Origin: CAYSUS01 sp964434165 | GTDB taxonomy: Bacteria > Planctomycetota > Planctomycetia > Pirellulales > Thermoguttaceae | Direction of reading: 5' to 3' | NCBI GenBank assembly: GCA_964434165.1 | Contig: CAYSUS010000015.1 | Span: 27,280-91,279 of the forward strand | Length of the DNA: 64,000 bases | In this document: piece after piece, positions 27,638 to 35,982 of the stretch | How positions within the stretch are numbered: position 1 is the first letter of the stretch | Layout of the letters: every line of letters begins with the position of its first letter | Made by a program: the position numbers and the translations under genes | Notes under the pieces: generated by a model | The model's input: the letters and a program-made list of their open reading frames with translations, nothing else | What the model was told of the DNA's origin: nothing | Databases searched by the model: none

Positions 27638-28360
27638 ATGCTGGACTGGGCCCTCCTCTTCGTCGCGATCCTCCTCATCCTGGGCGCTCTGGCGGTCTCG
27701 CGCCTGGCGACGCCGCGCAACCTGGTCACGTATCACTTCCACCGCGGGGTCGGGGCGATGACGGCGCAGGATTACCCGCGCGCCGTGGAGTCGTTCAGCA
27801 GGGCCATCGCGCTGGATCCCGACCTGCCCGAAGCCCTTTACAACCGGGGCTTCGTCTATACCGAGATGCATCGTTGGAAGGAGGCGATCGCCGATCTCAC
27901 CGAGGCCATCCGGTGCGCCCCGGAGCTGGCCAGAGCGTTCAGCGTCCGGGGGCTGGCCCGTGCCAAGCTCCGCCAGTTCGACGACGCCCTCGCCGACGGC
28001 AACAAGTCCGTGGAGCTGGACCCGAACGACGCGGGCAACCACGGCAACCGGGGACGCGTGCATCTGGAGCGGGGAGCGCTGGAACAGGCCGTCGCCGACT
28101 CGACCCGGGCGATCGAGATCGATCCAGGCCTGGCGCCGGCATTCCTGAATCGCGCGCTCGCGCAGTTCCAGAGGGCCCGGTTCCGCGAAGTGATCGCCGA
28201 TTGCTCGCGGGCGATCGAGCTGCGTCCGCACGATCCTGTCGCTCTCGACCTGCGCGCGGCGGCGCGGCGCCGGCTCGGCCAGCATGCCGAGGCCGGCCAG
28301 GACGAGGAGCGGGTATTTCAACTCAGCTTCGCTCAGCAACCACGAAGGAGAAGTTCTTGA
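27638..28360 (+). CDS. Membrane-anchored TPR protein
   Basis: A 240-residue protein. One N-terminal transmembrane helix (3-24, WALLFVAILLILGALAVSRL), then about five tetratricopeptide repeats from residue 35 (AQDYPRAVESFSRAIALDPD, RWKEAIADLTEAIRCAPELA, QFDDALADGNKSVELDPND, ALEQAVADSTRAIEIDPG, RFREVIADCSRAIELRPHD). TPRs make protein scaffolds; no partner is evident. ATG 27638 starts the hydrophobic helix; the frame stays open much further upstream but that part is not protein-like. Its stop overlaps the next start. Confidence 0.85.
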   Translation: MLDWALLFVAILLILGALAVSRLATPRNLVTYHFHRGVGAMTAQDYPRAVESFSRAIALDPDLPEALYNRGFVYTEMHRWKEAIADLTEAIRCAPELARAFSVRGLARAKLRQFDDALADGNKSVELDPNDAGNHGNRGRVHLERGALEQAVADSTRAIEIDPGLAPAFLNRALAQFQRARFREVIADCSRAIELRPHDPVALDLRAAARRRLGQHAEAGQDEERVFQLSFAQQPRRRSS

Positions 28361-28794
28361 ACCCCGACGACGCGGGATCGCATGCGCAGATTGCGGAGGT
28401 CCTGGAGCAGTGCGACAGCGCGCTGCGCGCGAAGGATCTCGACGCCCTGGGCGAATGCTACGCGCAGGACGCGACGGTGTTCGACGTGGGCACGCAGCTC
28501 TCCGGGTACGACGGCCTCCGCGCCGTGTGGGAGGCCTGCTTCCCGTACTTCCCGAACCCCATCGGCTGCGAGCGCAGGGACATGCGACTGGAGGTACGGG
28601 CCGACGTGGCCGTGGCCTCCTTCCTGTCGCGCATGCGGGGCATGGATTCGGACCACCCCTCCGCCCGATCGTGGCTGCGCACGACGGTCTGCCTGCGCAG
28701 GACCGAGGGGCGGTGGCGGATCTTCCACGAGCACTCGTCCCTCCCGGTCGATTGCGGCGCCGAGAAGCCGGCGTACATCCTGGATGAATCCTGA
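28357..28794 (+). CDS. SnoaL-like ketosteroid-isomerase-fold protein
   Basis: A 145-residue protein: VLEQCDSALRAKDLDALGEC YAQDATVF pattern, GYDGLRAVWEACF, WLRTTVCLRRTEGRWRIFHE, and HSSLPVD, as in the NTF2/SnoaL superfamily. The start is TTG 28357, overlapping the upstream TGA by 4 bases (TTGA), with GAAGGAG six bases before it. No ATG in frame keeps the first helix. Translationally coupled to the TPR gene. Substrate unknown. Confidence 0.85.
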   Translation: MNPDDAGSHAQIAEVLEQCDSALRAKDLDALGECYAQDATVFDVGTQLSGYDGLRAVWEACFPYFPNPIGCERRDMRLEVRADVAVASFLSRMRGMDSDHPSARSWLRTTVCLRRTEGRWRIFHEHSSLPVDCGAEKPAYILDES

Positions 28795-28872
28795 CTGCGC
28801 GTGCCGATGCGAGTGGCGCCGCCGATTGCTCCAGCCGCATCCCGCACGGTCCGCTGCCAGGAGGACAACTGG

Positions 28873-28901
28873 TTGACAACCGCGGGCCGTCCGCATACGC
28901 T
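28873..28901 (+). promoter_or_regulatory. Sigma70-type promoter of the large PEP-CTERM gene
   Basis: TTGACA at 28873-28878, a perfect -35, is followed after 17 bases by TACGCT at 28896-28901. The leader to ATG 28979 is about 70 bases. Confidence 0.75.
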
Positions 28902-28978
28902 AGCCGCGGACTGAGGTTTCCGCGCACGGGCTTGGTTCCTGCGCCCATTTCTGTGGACACCGGAAGCGGAATTCACCC

Positions 28979-31900
28979 ATGCGCTCTGTTGCCGCCAAGC
29001 GTCGTCGTCCCGTTCAATTCTCCTTCTTGCTTGCCGCGGCGACCGTGCTCGTCGCCCTGGCCCAGGCCGAGAGGGCTCGCGCAGTCAGCGAGTGGAGCAA
29101 CGCGAGCGGCTCCTGGTTCGACGCCGAGAAGTGGGACGGTGCCGTTCCGTCGTCGACCTCCTTCACGAACATCCTCCGCGGCACGGTCCAGATCGACTCG
29201 GAGGTGCTCTTGGATCCCGATCCACCTCCCCGGTATGCCGAGTCCCACGTTCTGAGAATCGGCGAGGAGGCGTCGGCCGCCGTGGAGTTCCTCTACAGCC
29301 CCCTCGACTTCCCCGGTCCGGCCGAGGGTTTCCTCACCTGCCAGCAGATCCAGGCAGGGGGCGACGCCCCCGGGACGCTCTCGATCGAGGGGCCGGGTCT
29401 GACGGGCATAGAATCGGGGCCGATCGCCTCGACCACGAGCCTCCTACTCGGCCTCGGCGCGCGCGGCGAGGTCCGCGTCACGGGTGCCTATTTCCACGCG
29501 GGAGACGCCTTCCTGGGAATGGACCCGAATTTCGACTCCACCGGGGCGGTCTCCAACGCCTTCGTGACCGTGGACGGGCGCGGTGCCTACGAGGGCAAGA
29601 ATATGGAGTTGGGGTATAACAGCCCGGCCGAGTTTGTGCTCCGCGGGCAGTCGGCGATGATCAACGCCAACACCTACATCGGCGGCTGGCCCGACTCCCG
29701 CGGCCAGATGACGATCGAGGGCGCGTCGACGGCCGACCTAGGCAACCTCCACGTAGGCGGACAGGGCGACGGTTGGCTCACAATCCGTGAAGGTTCTTAC
29801 GTGGTGACCGACAAGATCTACGTGGCGAAGGGGCCGCTGGTCTCCGAGTACGATTCCGCGCGTGGCATGCTCCGCGTCGAATCCGGCGCCGAGCTGCACA
29901 ACGACACGTTCATCCGCATCGCGTCGCCCGAGGCGGCGGGCGGAGACCTTTGGATCACCGACGGCGGCCGGGTCACCACCCAAGAGTGCACGATCGGCGA
30001 CGGCCCTGCCGTTGAGTTTGGCGACAACTCGGCGTTCGCCGGTCTCACAACCGGCCAACTGGAGGTCGAGGACCATCTGACGATCGCCTACGCCAACGAC
30101 GATACCTGGGTGCTGGCGAGTACCAACTCATTCGTCTCCGCCGGGCGCTGCGACGTGGGATACCTGCCGGGATCGAAGGGCAAGGTGCAGCTTCTTGACA
30201 GCACGGAACTCCGAGTTGAGGGCGAGATGGTCGTCGGCCGCTCCGGCGAAGCGGAGGTCTCCTTGCTGGGGCAGGGCCACGTCTCCGCACATTCGTGCAC
30301 GCTCGCCAGGGAGGTCGGGAGCCTCGGAGAGCTGAGACTCGACATGAGCTCGACTTCGTTCTTCCAGGGCGACCTGACCGTGGGCGGTTCTGGCCTCGGT
30401 GGCCTGATCGTTGGCGATACGTACGACCGCGACGACCAGCTCTTCGATTTCTCCCGCGTCGACGCCGCCAACCTGCGGCTCGGCGTGGAGGAGGGGAGCC
30501 AGGGGGCCGTCGTCGTCTCCGGCGGCTCGCAGTTGCACGCGACTGAAGCCATCGAGGTGAGCATCGACGCCGGTTCGTCGCCCGATCCCTGGTTCCACTT
30601 CGACGACGGCACCCCGCTGTTCCGATCGCAGTTGACCGTGCGCGACGAAGGCTCTTCCGTGGTCTGCCGGGAACTCTCGGTCGCGCTGAACGAGACGGCC
30701 GACGGGGTCGTCGAGGTGCTCATCGGGGCCGAGCTCATCGTCGAGCAGCGGCTCGAAGTGGGCGGCTACGGCGCCGGCTTGCTTCGCTGCGAGGGCGGAC
30801 AGGTCACCGCGCACGAAGCCACCGTCGCGGTCTTCAGCGGCTCGGCCGCCGCCATCGAGATGGACGGAGGGCTGTTTCACGTTCCCTCGGACGGCGAGTT
30901 GCTGGTCGGCTCGGGCGGTGCCGGGGAACTCACCGCGCGAGGCGGGGCCGTGGTCCGCGCCGGCAGAGCCACACTCGGCGCGCTACCCGACGCCGAGGGC
31001 AGCATCCTGCTCGAGGAGGCGGCGCGGCTCGAGGTGGCCAGTCGTCTGGTGGTGGCCGAAGGCGCGGAAGGGGACGGGGATACCGTGTCCGGCGGCTTCC
31101 TCGCGGCCACGCAGTCCTCTCACGTAGAGGCCCCCAGTTGCGTGATCGGGGATCAGGCCGGCTCGTTCGGCAATGCTGTGATCGAGGGGGGATCTCAACT
31201 CTACACGGACCGGCTCGTCGTCGGGCGCGCGGGACGCGGGGAGCTGCTTCTCCGGGGGGGGCATGCGGGCTTCGGGACGATGCCCACCTTCGCGGGCGCC
31301 GAAGAGTGCGTGATCGGCGAGACCGAAGACGGGACCGGTCTCGTGTGGGTCCAAGACGGTTCGACGCTCGACGCGAACAGCCTGGTGGTCGGGCAGTCGC
31401 AGGGCGGCGGGGCGCTGTGGGTCTCGCAGGATTCCGAGGTGTGGGCCGGGCACTTGATCGTAGGGAACCACGCGGGCCCGTCGTTCAACCTGGTTCGCGT
31501 CATGGATTCCGCCGACCTCGTTGTGGACAGCGACGTGGAGATCGGCGTGGTCGCCCGCGGCGCCCTGGGGGTCGAAGCGCCGGGCGGCTCGCTCCACGGC
31601 AAGGGCGACGCCTATCTGGGGATGTACGAGGGAGCCGATGGCCGGCTGATCGTCAAGCACTCGGCCGAGGCCCTGATCGAGGGCGACCTCTTGGTCGGCG
31701 GCACGCGGAGCCAGGGCGGCGGCCAGGGGACGGTGTACGTGTACGACCTGGCCACGCTCGAGGTCCAGGGCCGGCTCCACGTCTGGCCCGGCAGCGCGCT
31801 GCACTTGCGGAGCTTCGACGGATCGTACGGCGACGGGATCGTCCGCGCCGGCGGCGGCGTGGACATCGACGGTACGCTGACCGGGTCCGGCGCGATCAAC

Positions 31901-32374
31901 GGCGATCTGGTGGTGAGCGGGAAGATCATCCCGGGCACCTCTCCGGGCACGCTCCGCATCGAGGGCGATTACACGCAGTCTGCTTCAGGCATCCTGGAGG
32001 TCGAAGTCGCGTCGAGCAGCCTCTTCGACGTGCTCGATATCGGCGGGGATGCCACGCTCGGCGGGACGCTTCTGGTGCAATTCCTGCCCCAGTACGTGCC
32101 GGAGCCAGGGGACGTGTTCGCTTTCCTCGCGGTGGAAGGAGACCTCTACGGCCAGTTCGATCACGTCGAGCTGGTGGGGCTCGAGCCGGGCGGCTTGCAG
32201 GTCCGGGTCTCGCCGACGGGCCGGGTCGCGCTGTTCGGCGTGCCGGAGCCTTCGGCCTGGCTCCTGGCCCTCCTTGGCATGCCGGCCATTTTGGGGTTGC
32301 TGCGACGCTCTGCAGCGAAGCGCGCAAGGTCGAGAGTCTTTTCTCCAGCGGGTTCTTCCATGCGGCGGGAGTAG
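28979..32374 (+). CDS. Giant repeat protein with T5SS/PEP-CTERM-associated repeats and PEP-CTERM tail
   Basis: An 1131-residue secreted protein. Signal sequence about 10-35. Residues 40-1000 are a long series of short beta-helix-like repeats built on G-x-L-x-V-x-D/E-G-x-x-V/L motifs (GDLWITDGGRVTTQE, GELLLRGGHAGFG, GGALWVSQDSEVWAG), the T5SS/PEP-CTERM-associated repeat pattern. About 1000-1090 ends the solenoid with GSGAINGDLVVSGKIIPGTS and PGTLRIEGDYTQ, as in autotransporter-like passengers. The tail VPEPSAWLLALLGMPAILGL plus basic residues is a PEP-CTERM anchor. Likely an exposed filamentous adhesin or matrix protein. Confidence 0.88.
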   Translation: MRSVAAKRRRPVQFSFLLAAATVLVALAQAERARAVSEWSNASGSWFDAEKWDGAVPSSTSFTNILRGTVQIDSEVLLDPDPPPRYAESHVLRIGEEASAAVEFLYSPLDFPGPAEGFLTCQQIQAGGDAPGTLSIEGPGLTGIESGPIASTTSLLLGLGARGEVRVTGAYFHAGDAFLGMDPNFDSTGAVSNAFVTVDGRGAYEGKNMELGYNSPAEFVLRGQSAMINANTYIGGWPDSRGQMTIEGASTADLGNLHVGGQGDGWLTIREGSYVVTDKIYVAKGPLVSEYDSARGMLRVESGAELHNDTFIRIASPEAAGGDLWITDGGRVTTQECTIGDGPAVEFGDNSAFAGLTTGQLEVEDHLTIAYANDDTWVLASTNSFVSAGRCDVGYLPGSKGKVQLLDSTELRVEGEMVVGRSGEAEVSLLGQGHVSAHSCTLAREVGSLGELRLDMSSTSFFQGDLTVGGSGLGGLIVGDTYDRDDQLFDFSRVDAANLRLGVEEGSQGAVVVSGGSQLHATEAIEVSIDAGSSPDPWFHFDDGTPLFRSQLTVRDEGSSVVCRELSVALNETADGVVEVLIGAELIVEQRLEVGGYGAGLLRCEGGQVTAHEATVAVFSGSAAAIEMDGGLFHVPSDGELLVGSGGAGELTARGGAVVRAGRATLGALPDAEGSILLEEAARLEVASRLVVAEGAEGDGDTVSGGFLAATQSSHVEAPSCVIGDQAGSFGNAVIEGGSQLYTDRLVVGRAGRGELLLRGGHAGFGTMPTFAGAEECVIGETEDGTGLVWVQDGSTLDANSLVVGQSQGGGALWVSQDSEVWAGHLIVGNHAGPSFNLVRVMDSADLVVDSDVEIGVVARGALGVEAPGGSLHGKGDAYLGMYEGADGRLIVKHSAEALIEGDLLVGGTRSQGGGQGTVYVYDLATLEVQGRLHVWPGSALHLRSFDGSYGDGIVRAGGGVDIDGTLTGSGAINGDLVVSGKIIPGTSPGTLRIEGDYTQSASGILEVEVASSSLFDVLDIGGDATLGGTLLVQFLPQYVPEPGDVFAFLAVEGDLYGQFDHVELVGLEPGGLQVRVSPTGRVALFGVPEPSAWLLALLGMPAILGLLRRSAAKRARSRVFSPAGSSMRRE

Positions 32375-32435
32375 CGGCGAGAATAGGCCCCCGACGCTTT
32401 CCCTCCAACCACCTCCAACTCCCTCAAGGTGCCCC

Positions 32436-33992
32436 ATGAGCCACCACCATTCCATGCACGGTTGCTCCCGACGACGCTTCCTCTCCGGCTGCGCCGCCTG
32501 CGCGGGGTGCGCGGCGACCAACGCGCTTTTCGCCCCGCGCCTGTTCGGCGCGGACCAGCCGGCCGGCGGAAAGCCCAAGATCCGGCTGGTGTTCTGCGAG
32601 ACCACCAACGACAAGCCGATCTGGCCGAACATCGGCTACGACTTCGACGCCCGCCGCAAGAAGCTCATCGAGACGCTCTCTGCCGGCTGCCCGGACGTCA
32701 CGTTTCTGATCACCAAGGTGATGGATAAGCCGGCCGACGCGGCCACGGTGCTGGAGGGCGACGCCGAAGTGGACGGCTACCTCCTCTGCGTCCAAGGCCT
32801 GGGATGGCGCAACGACATCGTCAAGCTCAGCGGCACGGGCAAGCCCACACTGGTAGTCGATAACCTGTTCGGCGGCTCGGGCCTGTTCCTCACGCGCCTG
32901 CCGCGGCTGATGGGATCGGACAAGCCGGTCGATTGGGTCAGCTCGTCGGACGACGAGGACATCGTGGCCTCGGCGCGGAACTTCGCCCTGCTCGCGCAGG
33001 GGAAGACCGCCGCGGAGGTCGCCGCGGCGTTCCGGGCGACGCGGCGCAAGCGGACGCCGGCGGAGACCGACTGGACGTGCAAGGAGGATCCCGTCGCGGC
33101 GCCCAACTTCGACGAGGCGCTCAAGGAGCTCGCCAAGACCAGGATCCTCGTGGTCGGCGGCGGATGGGGCGGCGATCCCTTCCGCAAGGCCGCCGAGGCG
33201 GTGACGGGCGTGAAGTTCGTCCCGACCTCCTTCGAGGAGATGGCCGCCGCCTATGACAAGGTGGACGCAGAGGCGGGCGCGCCCTTCGCCGATCGCTGGA
33301 TGAAGGCCGCCCAGGAGGTCGTCGAGCCCGACCGCGCCGAGATCGAGAAGTCGGGGCGCATGTACGCGGCCATGAAGGACCTCATCGACCAGAAGGGCGC
33401 CCGGGGCATCAGCATCAACTGCCTGGGCGGCTTCTACGGCGGCCACCTGAAGGCCTATCCCTGCCTGGGCTTCAGCCAGCTCAACAACGACGGGATGATC
33501 GGCGGGTGCGAGGCCGACCAGATGTCGGCCCTCACGATGTCGATCATGGGCGCCCTGGTGGGGCGGCCGGGCTACATCTCCGACCCGGTCATGGACACCT
33601 CGAAGAACCAGATCATCTACGCCCACTGCGTGGCCATGACCAAGCCGTTCGGCCCGGAGGGCGCCTCCAATCCGTTCCGCATCCGCGACCACTCGGAGGA
33701 CCGCAAGGGGGCGGCCCTTCAGTCGCTCCTGCCCGCCGGCTACATGACCACCTCGCTGGAGATCAACCCGACTTCCAAGCAGGTGCTCATGCACCAGGCC
33801 AAGACGGTGGGCAACAACCCCAGCGACATGGCCTGCCGCACCAAGCTCGAGGCGACCGTCAAGGGCGACATCGAGAAGCTCACCGAGCAGTGGCGCATGG
33901 GCTGGCACCGGGTGACGTTCTACGGCGACCTGGCCGGGCCGGTCCAGGAGCTGTGCGAGCGGCTGAAGCTCGAGCTGATCGCCGAGGCGTAG
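32436..33992 (+). CDS. Tat-exported L-fucose/arabinose-isomerase-like protein
   Basis: A 518-residue protein with a twin-arginine signal (CSRRRFLSGCAACAGCAATN, 10-29), then a fucose/arabinose isomerase-like fold: VDGYLLCVQGLGW, ARGISINCLGGFYGG, CLGFSQLNNDGMIGGCEADQ, LTMSIMGALVGRPGYISDPV. C-E-A-D-Q matches the region with a metal-ligand Glu/Asp in sugar isomerases. Such enzymes normally act in the cytoplasm, so export is odd; planctomycetes have many Tat-exported relatives of metabolic enzymes. AAGGTG precedes ATG 32436. Activity is unproven. Confidence 0.82.
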   Translation: MSHHHSMHGCSRRRFLSGCAACAGCAATNALFAPRLFGADQPAGGKPKIRLVFCETTNDKPIWPNIGYDFDARRKKLIETLSAGCPDVTFLITKVMDKPADAATVLEGDAEVDGYLLCVQGLGWRNDIVKLSGTGKPTLVVDNLFGGSGLFLTRLPRLMGSDKPVDWVSSSDDEDIVASARNFALLAQGKTAAEVAAAFRATRRKRTPAETDWTCKEDPVAAPNFDEALKELAKTRILVVGGGWGGDPFRKAAEAVTGVKFVPTSFEEMAAAYDKVDAEAGAPFADRWMKAAQEVVEPDRAEIEKSGRMYAAMKDLIDQKGARGISINCLGGFYGGHLKAYPCLGFSQLNNDGMIGGCEADQMSALTMSIMGALVGRPGYISDPVMDTSKNQIIYAHCVAMTKPFGPEGASNPFRIRDHSEDRKGAALQSLLPAGYMTTSLEINPTSKQVLMHQAKTVGNNPSDMACRTKLEATVKGDIEKLTEQWRMGWHRVTFYGDLAGPVQELCERLKLELIAEA

Positions 33993-34004
33993 CGGGCCGT
34001 GCGG

Positions 34005-34048
34005 GGGGCCGACGCGTGGGTCTGCCTGGCGCGCACCCCGTCGGCCCC
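34005..34048 (+). terminator. Possible terminator hairpin after the isomerase-like gene
   Basis: Arms GGGGCCGACG (34005-34014) and CGTCGGCCCC (34039-34048) pair perfectly over 10 bases with a 24-base loop, 13 bases after the stop codon. There is no T tract, so it may act with Rho or only protect the 3' end. Confidence 0.4.
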
Positions 34049-34202
34049 GCCGCTTGCGGGGGGGCAAGAAATCGCTCGCAATCTCCGCGGTCCGGTTTAG
34101 ACTAGAGATCAAGCGGCGCGGACCGCCCGGCGCGGGCCGGGGGGTCTAACTCTGCGCCGTGAGAAGACATCTGCCGAACCCAGCTTGGCTGAGGGGGATA
34201 TC

Positions 34203-35762
34203 ATGTCGCGCATCGTGCATCGAAGTTTCGTACTCTCCGTGCTGGTCTGTCTGGGCGCGCTCTGCTGCGCGGCCGAGGCGGCCGTCTATCCCCACGTCGT
34301 GCTCTCCGACGACCCGTTCGCGTACTACCGGTTCGAGGAGACTTCGGGCACGATCGCGGCCGACTCCTCCACCACCGGGGCCAACCACGAGGCCGCGTAC
34401 GTGGGGACGTTCGGGCTGGGCGCGACCAGCGCGTCGGACCTGCTCGGCACCGCGGCCCAGTTCTCCGGGGGAAACGCCACGCGCGTGCGGATCCCGCGGC
34501 ACGCCGACTTCGACCTGGGCACGGGCAACTACTCCATCGAGCTCTGGTATCAGACGACCAGCGGAGGACGCGGCGACCTGCTGACGAACAAGGCGGGCGG
34601 GCCCGACCTGGGGATCCACTCGGCCTCGCAGGGCGCCGACACCGTGAGCCTGTACCACAACGGGTTCGTGGCCTCGCCCAACGCCGCGCCCCGGAACCAG
34701 TGGTATCACCTGGTGGCCACGCGGAGCGGCACGGACTCCGTCTCGTTCTACCTCAACGGCGAGCTGGTCAACACCGGCAGCAATACCGGCAACTGGAACG
34801 CCAGCCAGGACATCCTCATCGGATCGAACCACGACGGCAACGCGGACAACGCTCAGAACTTCTTCAACGGACGGATCGACGAGGTGGCCTTCTACAACGC
34901 GGCGCTCTCGGCCGACCGCGTCAAGGCGCACTACCTGGCCGCCTTTCCCGAGTTCGGCAACGTCATCCCGCTGGGCAACCTGTTCGACGACGTCCCCGGC
35001 ACCATCCTCCGCGCGGCCATCTCGACCGACACCTTCAAGGCGACCGCCCAGGACACGGACCTCGGCGTGGAGCGCGTGGTGCGCGCGGGCGGCACGCCCG
35101 GCACGGTGCAGACGATCGCCGGCAGCGTGAGTTTCGACCTGGCGGCCGTGGGATGGCAGGACTCGGTCTCGCGCAACGTGGTCAACGACGCCTGGGGCGA
35201 GACCGGCGGCGACGGCGGCATCCAGACTCTCGGCGTGAGCATCCCGGGCAACGCCCCCGAGATCGAGGAGGGCATCGGGATGCACGCCAACCAGATGGTC
35301 ACGTTCAACCTGGAGGAGCTGATGGCCGACGAGAGCATCGTGCCCGGCAGCCGCTTCCAGTTCGTCTCGGAAAGGGCCGGCGTGAACGACGATGTCTTCC
35401 CCAACGGCACCACGATCCACGCGGTCGTGCTTCTGAGCAACGACGACGGCGTGCTGGCCGGCTACGTCAACGGCGAGGAGATCCCGCTGGTGTTCAACGG
35501 CGCGGCGTGGGCCTTCGACGGCGCGATTCCCGCCGCGCTGGCCGGCAACACGGGCGAGTTCGCCAGCTTCGACGTGTACGTGCCGACGGACGCGAAATTC
35601 CTGACGCTGGCCATCACGGGGGCGGGCACGGGCATCAATTCGGCGCATGGCGTCTTCTCCGGGGCCCGGCTGATGGTCGTGCCGGAGCCCTCGGCCGGCC
35701 TGCTTTTCGCGTTGGGCATGGGCGCTGTTGCGCTATTCGCATGGCGCCGCCGACGCGCGTAA
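34203..35762 (+). CDS. LamG-domain protein with PEP-CTERM tail
   Basis: A 519-residue secreted protein. Signal peptide (RSFVLSVLVCLGALCCAAEA), then a LamG/concanavalin-like domain (about 30-245: PFAYYRFEETSGTIAADSST, YSIELWYQTTSG, WYHLVATRSGTDSVSFYLNG, RIDEVAFYNAALSADRV). The next 230 residues are a beta domain of unknown family. The tail VPEPSAGLLFALGMGAVALF with WRRRRA is PEP-CTERM. A TAGACT hexamer at 34098-34103 could be the -10, but no good -35 accompanies it. LamG suggests glycan or matrix binding. Confidence 0.88.
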   Translation: MSRIVHRSFVLSVLVCLGALCCAAEAAVYPHVVLSDDPFAYYRFEETSGTIAADSSTTGANHEAAYVGTFGLGATSASDLLGTAAQFSGGNATRVRIPRHADFDLGTGNYSIELWYQTTSGGRGDLLTNKAGGPDLGIHSASQGADTVSLYHNGFVASPNAAPRNQWYHLVATRSGTDSVSFYLNGELVNTGSNTGNWNASQDILIGSNHDGNADNAQNFFNGRIDEVAFYNAALSADRVKAHYLAAFPEFGNVIPLGNLFDDVPGTILRAAISTDTFKATAQDTDLGVERVVRAGGTPGTVQTIAGSVSFDLAAVGWQDSVSRNVVNDAWGETGGDGGIQTLGVSIPGNAPEIEEGIGMHANQMVTFNLEELMADESIVPGSRFQFVSERAGVNDDVFPNGTTIHAVVLLSNDDGVLAGYVNGEEIPLVFNGAAWAFDGAIPAALAGNTGEFASFDVYVPTDAKFLTLAITGAGTGINSAHGVFSGARLMVVPEPSAGLLFALGMGAVALFAWRRRRA

Positions 35763-35796
35763 GGGCTTCGCTTGGGGGGTGTTTCGGGCCGATCGC

Positions 35797-35824
35797 TTGC
35801 GGGCCGCGAGCCCGTGAGTAGACT
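35797..35824 (+). promoter_or_regulatory. Possible promoter of the malectin-repeat PEP-CTERM gene
   Basis: TTGCGG (35797-35802), a 16-base spacer and TAGACT (35819-35824). The leader to ATG 35983 would be about 150 bases. The same TAGACT hexamer lies upstream of the preceding PEP-CTERM gene. Confidence 0.5.
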
Positions 35825-35982
35825 GTAGGCTGAGTGGACGGGTTCGTTTGCTGGCCCCGGCCGGCCCATGCCGCGTCTCCGGGAGGCCGTCGGCCTGCAA
35901 GGTTGCTCAAGCCCCATCCACGGACGGGCAGGCGCCGTCCTGCCTCCAGTTCCGTCGCAATCTCCGCGCAAGGGAGGGTGTC

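Noticed and set aside
26995..28356. Plus-strand frame open upstream of the SnoaL-like gene
   Set aside because: It overlaps the apiosidase-like and TPR genes out of frame; only the part after TTG 28357 is protein-like.
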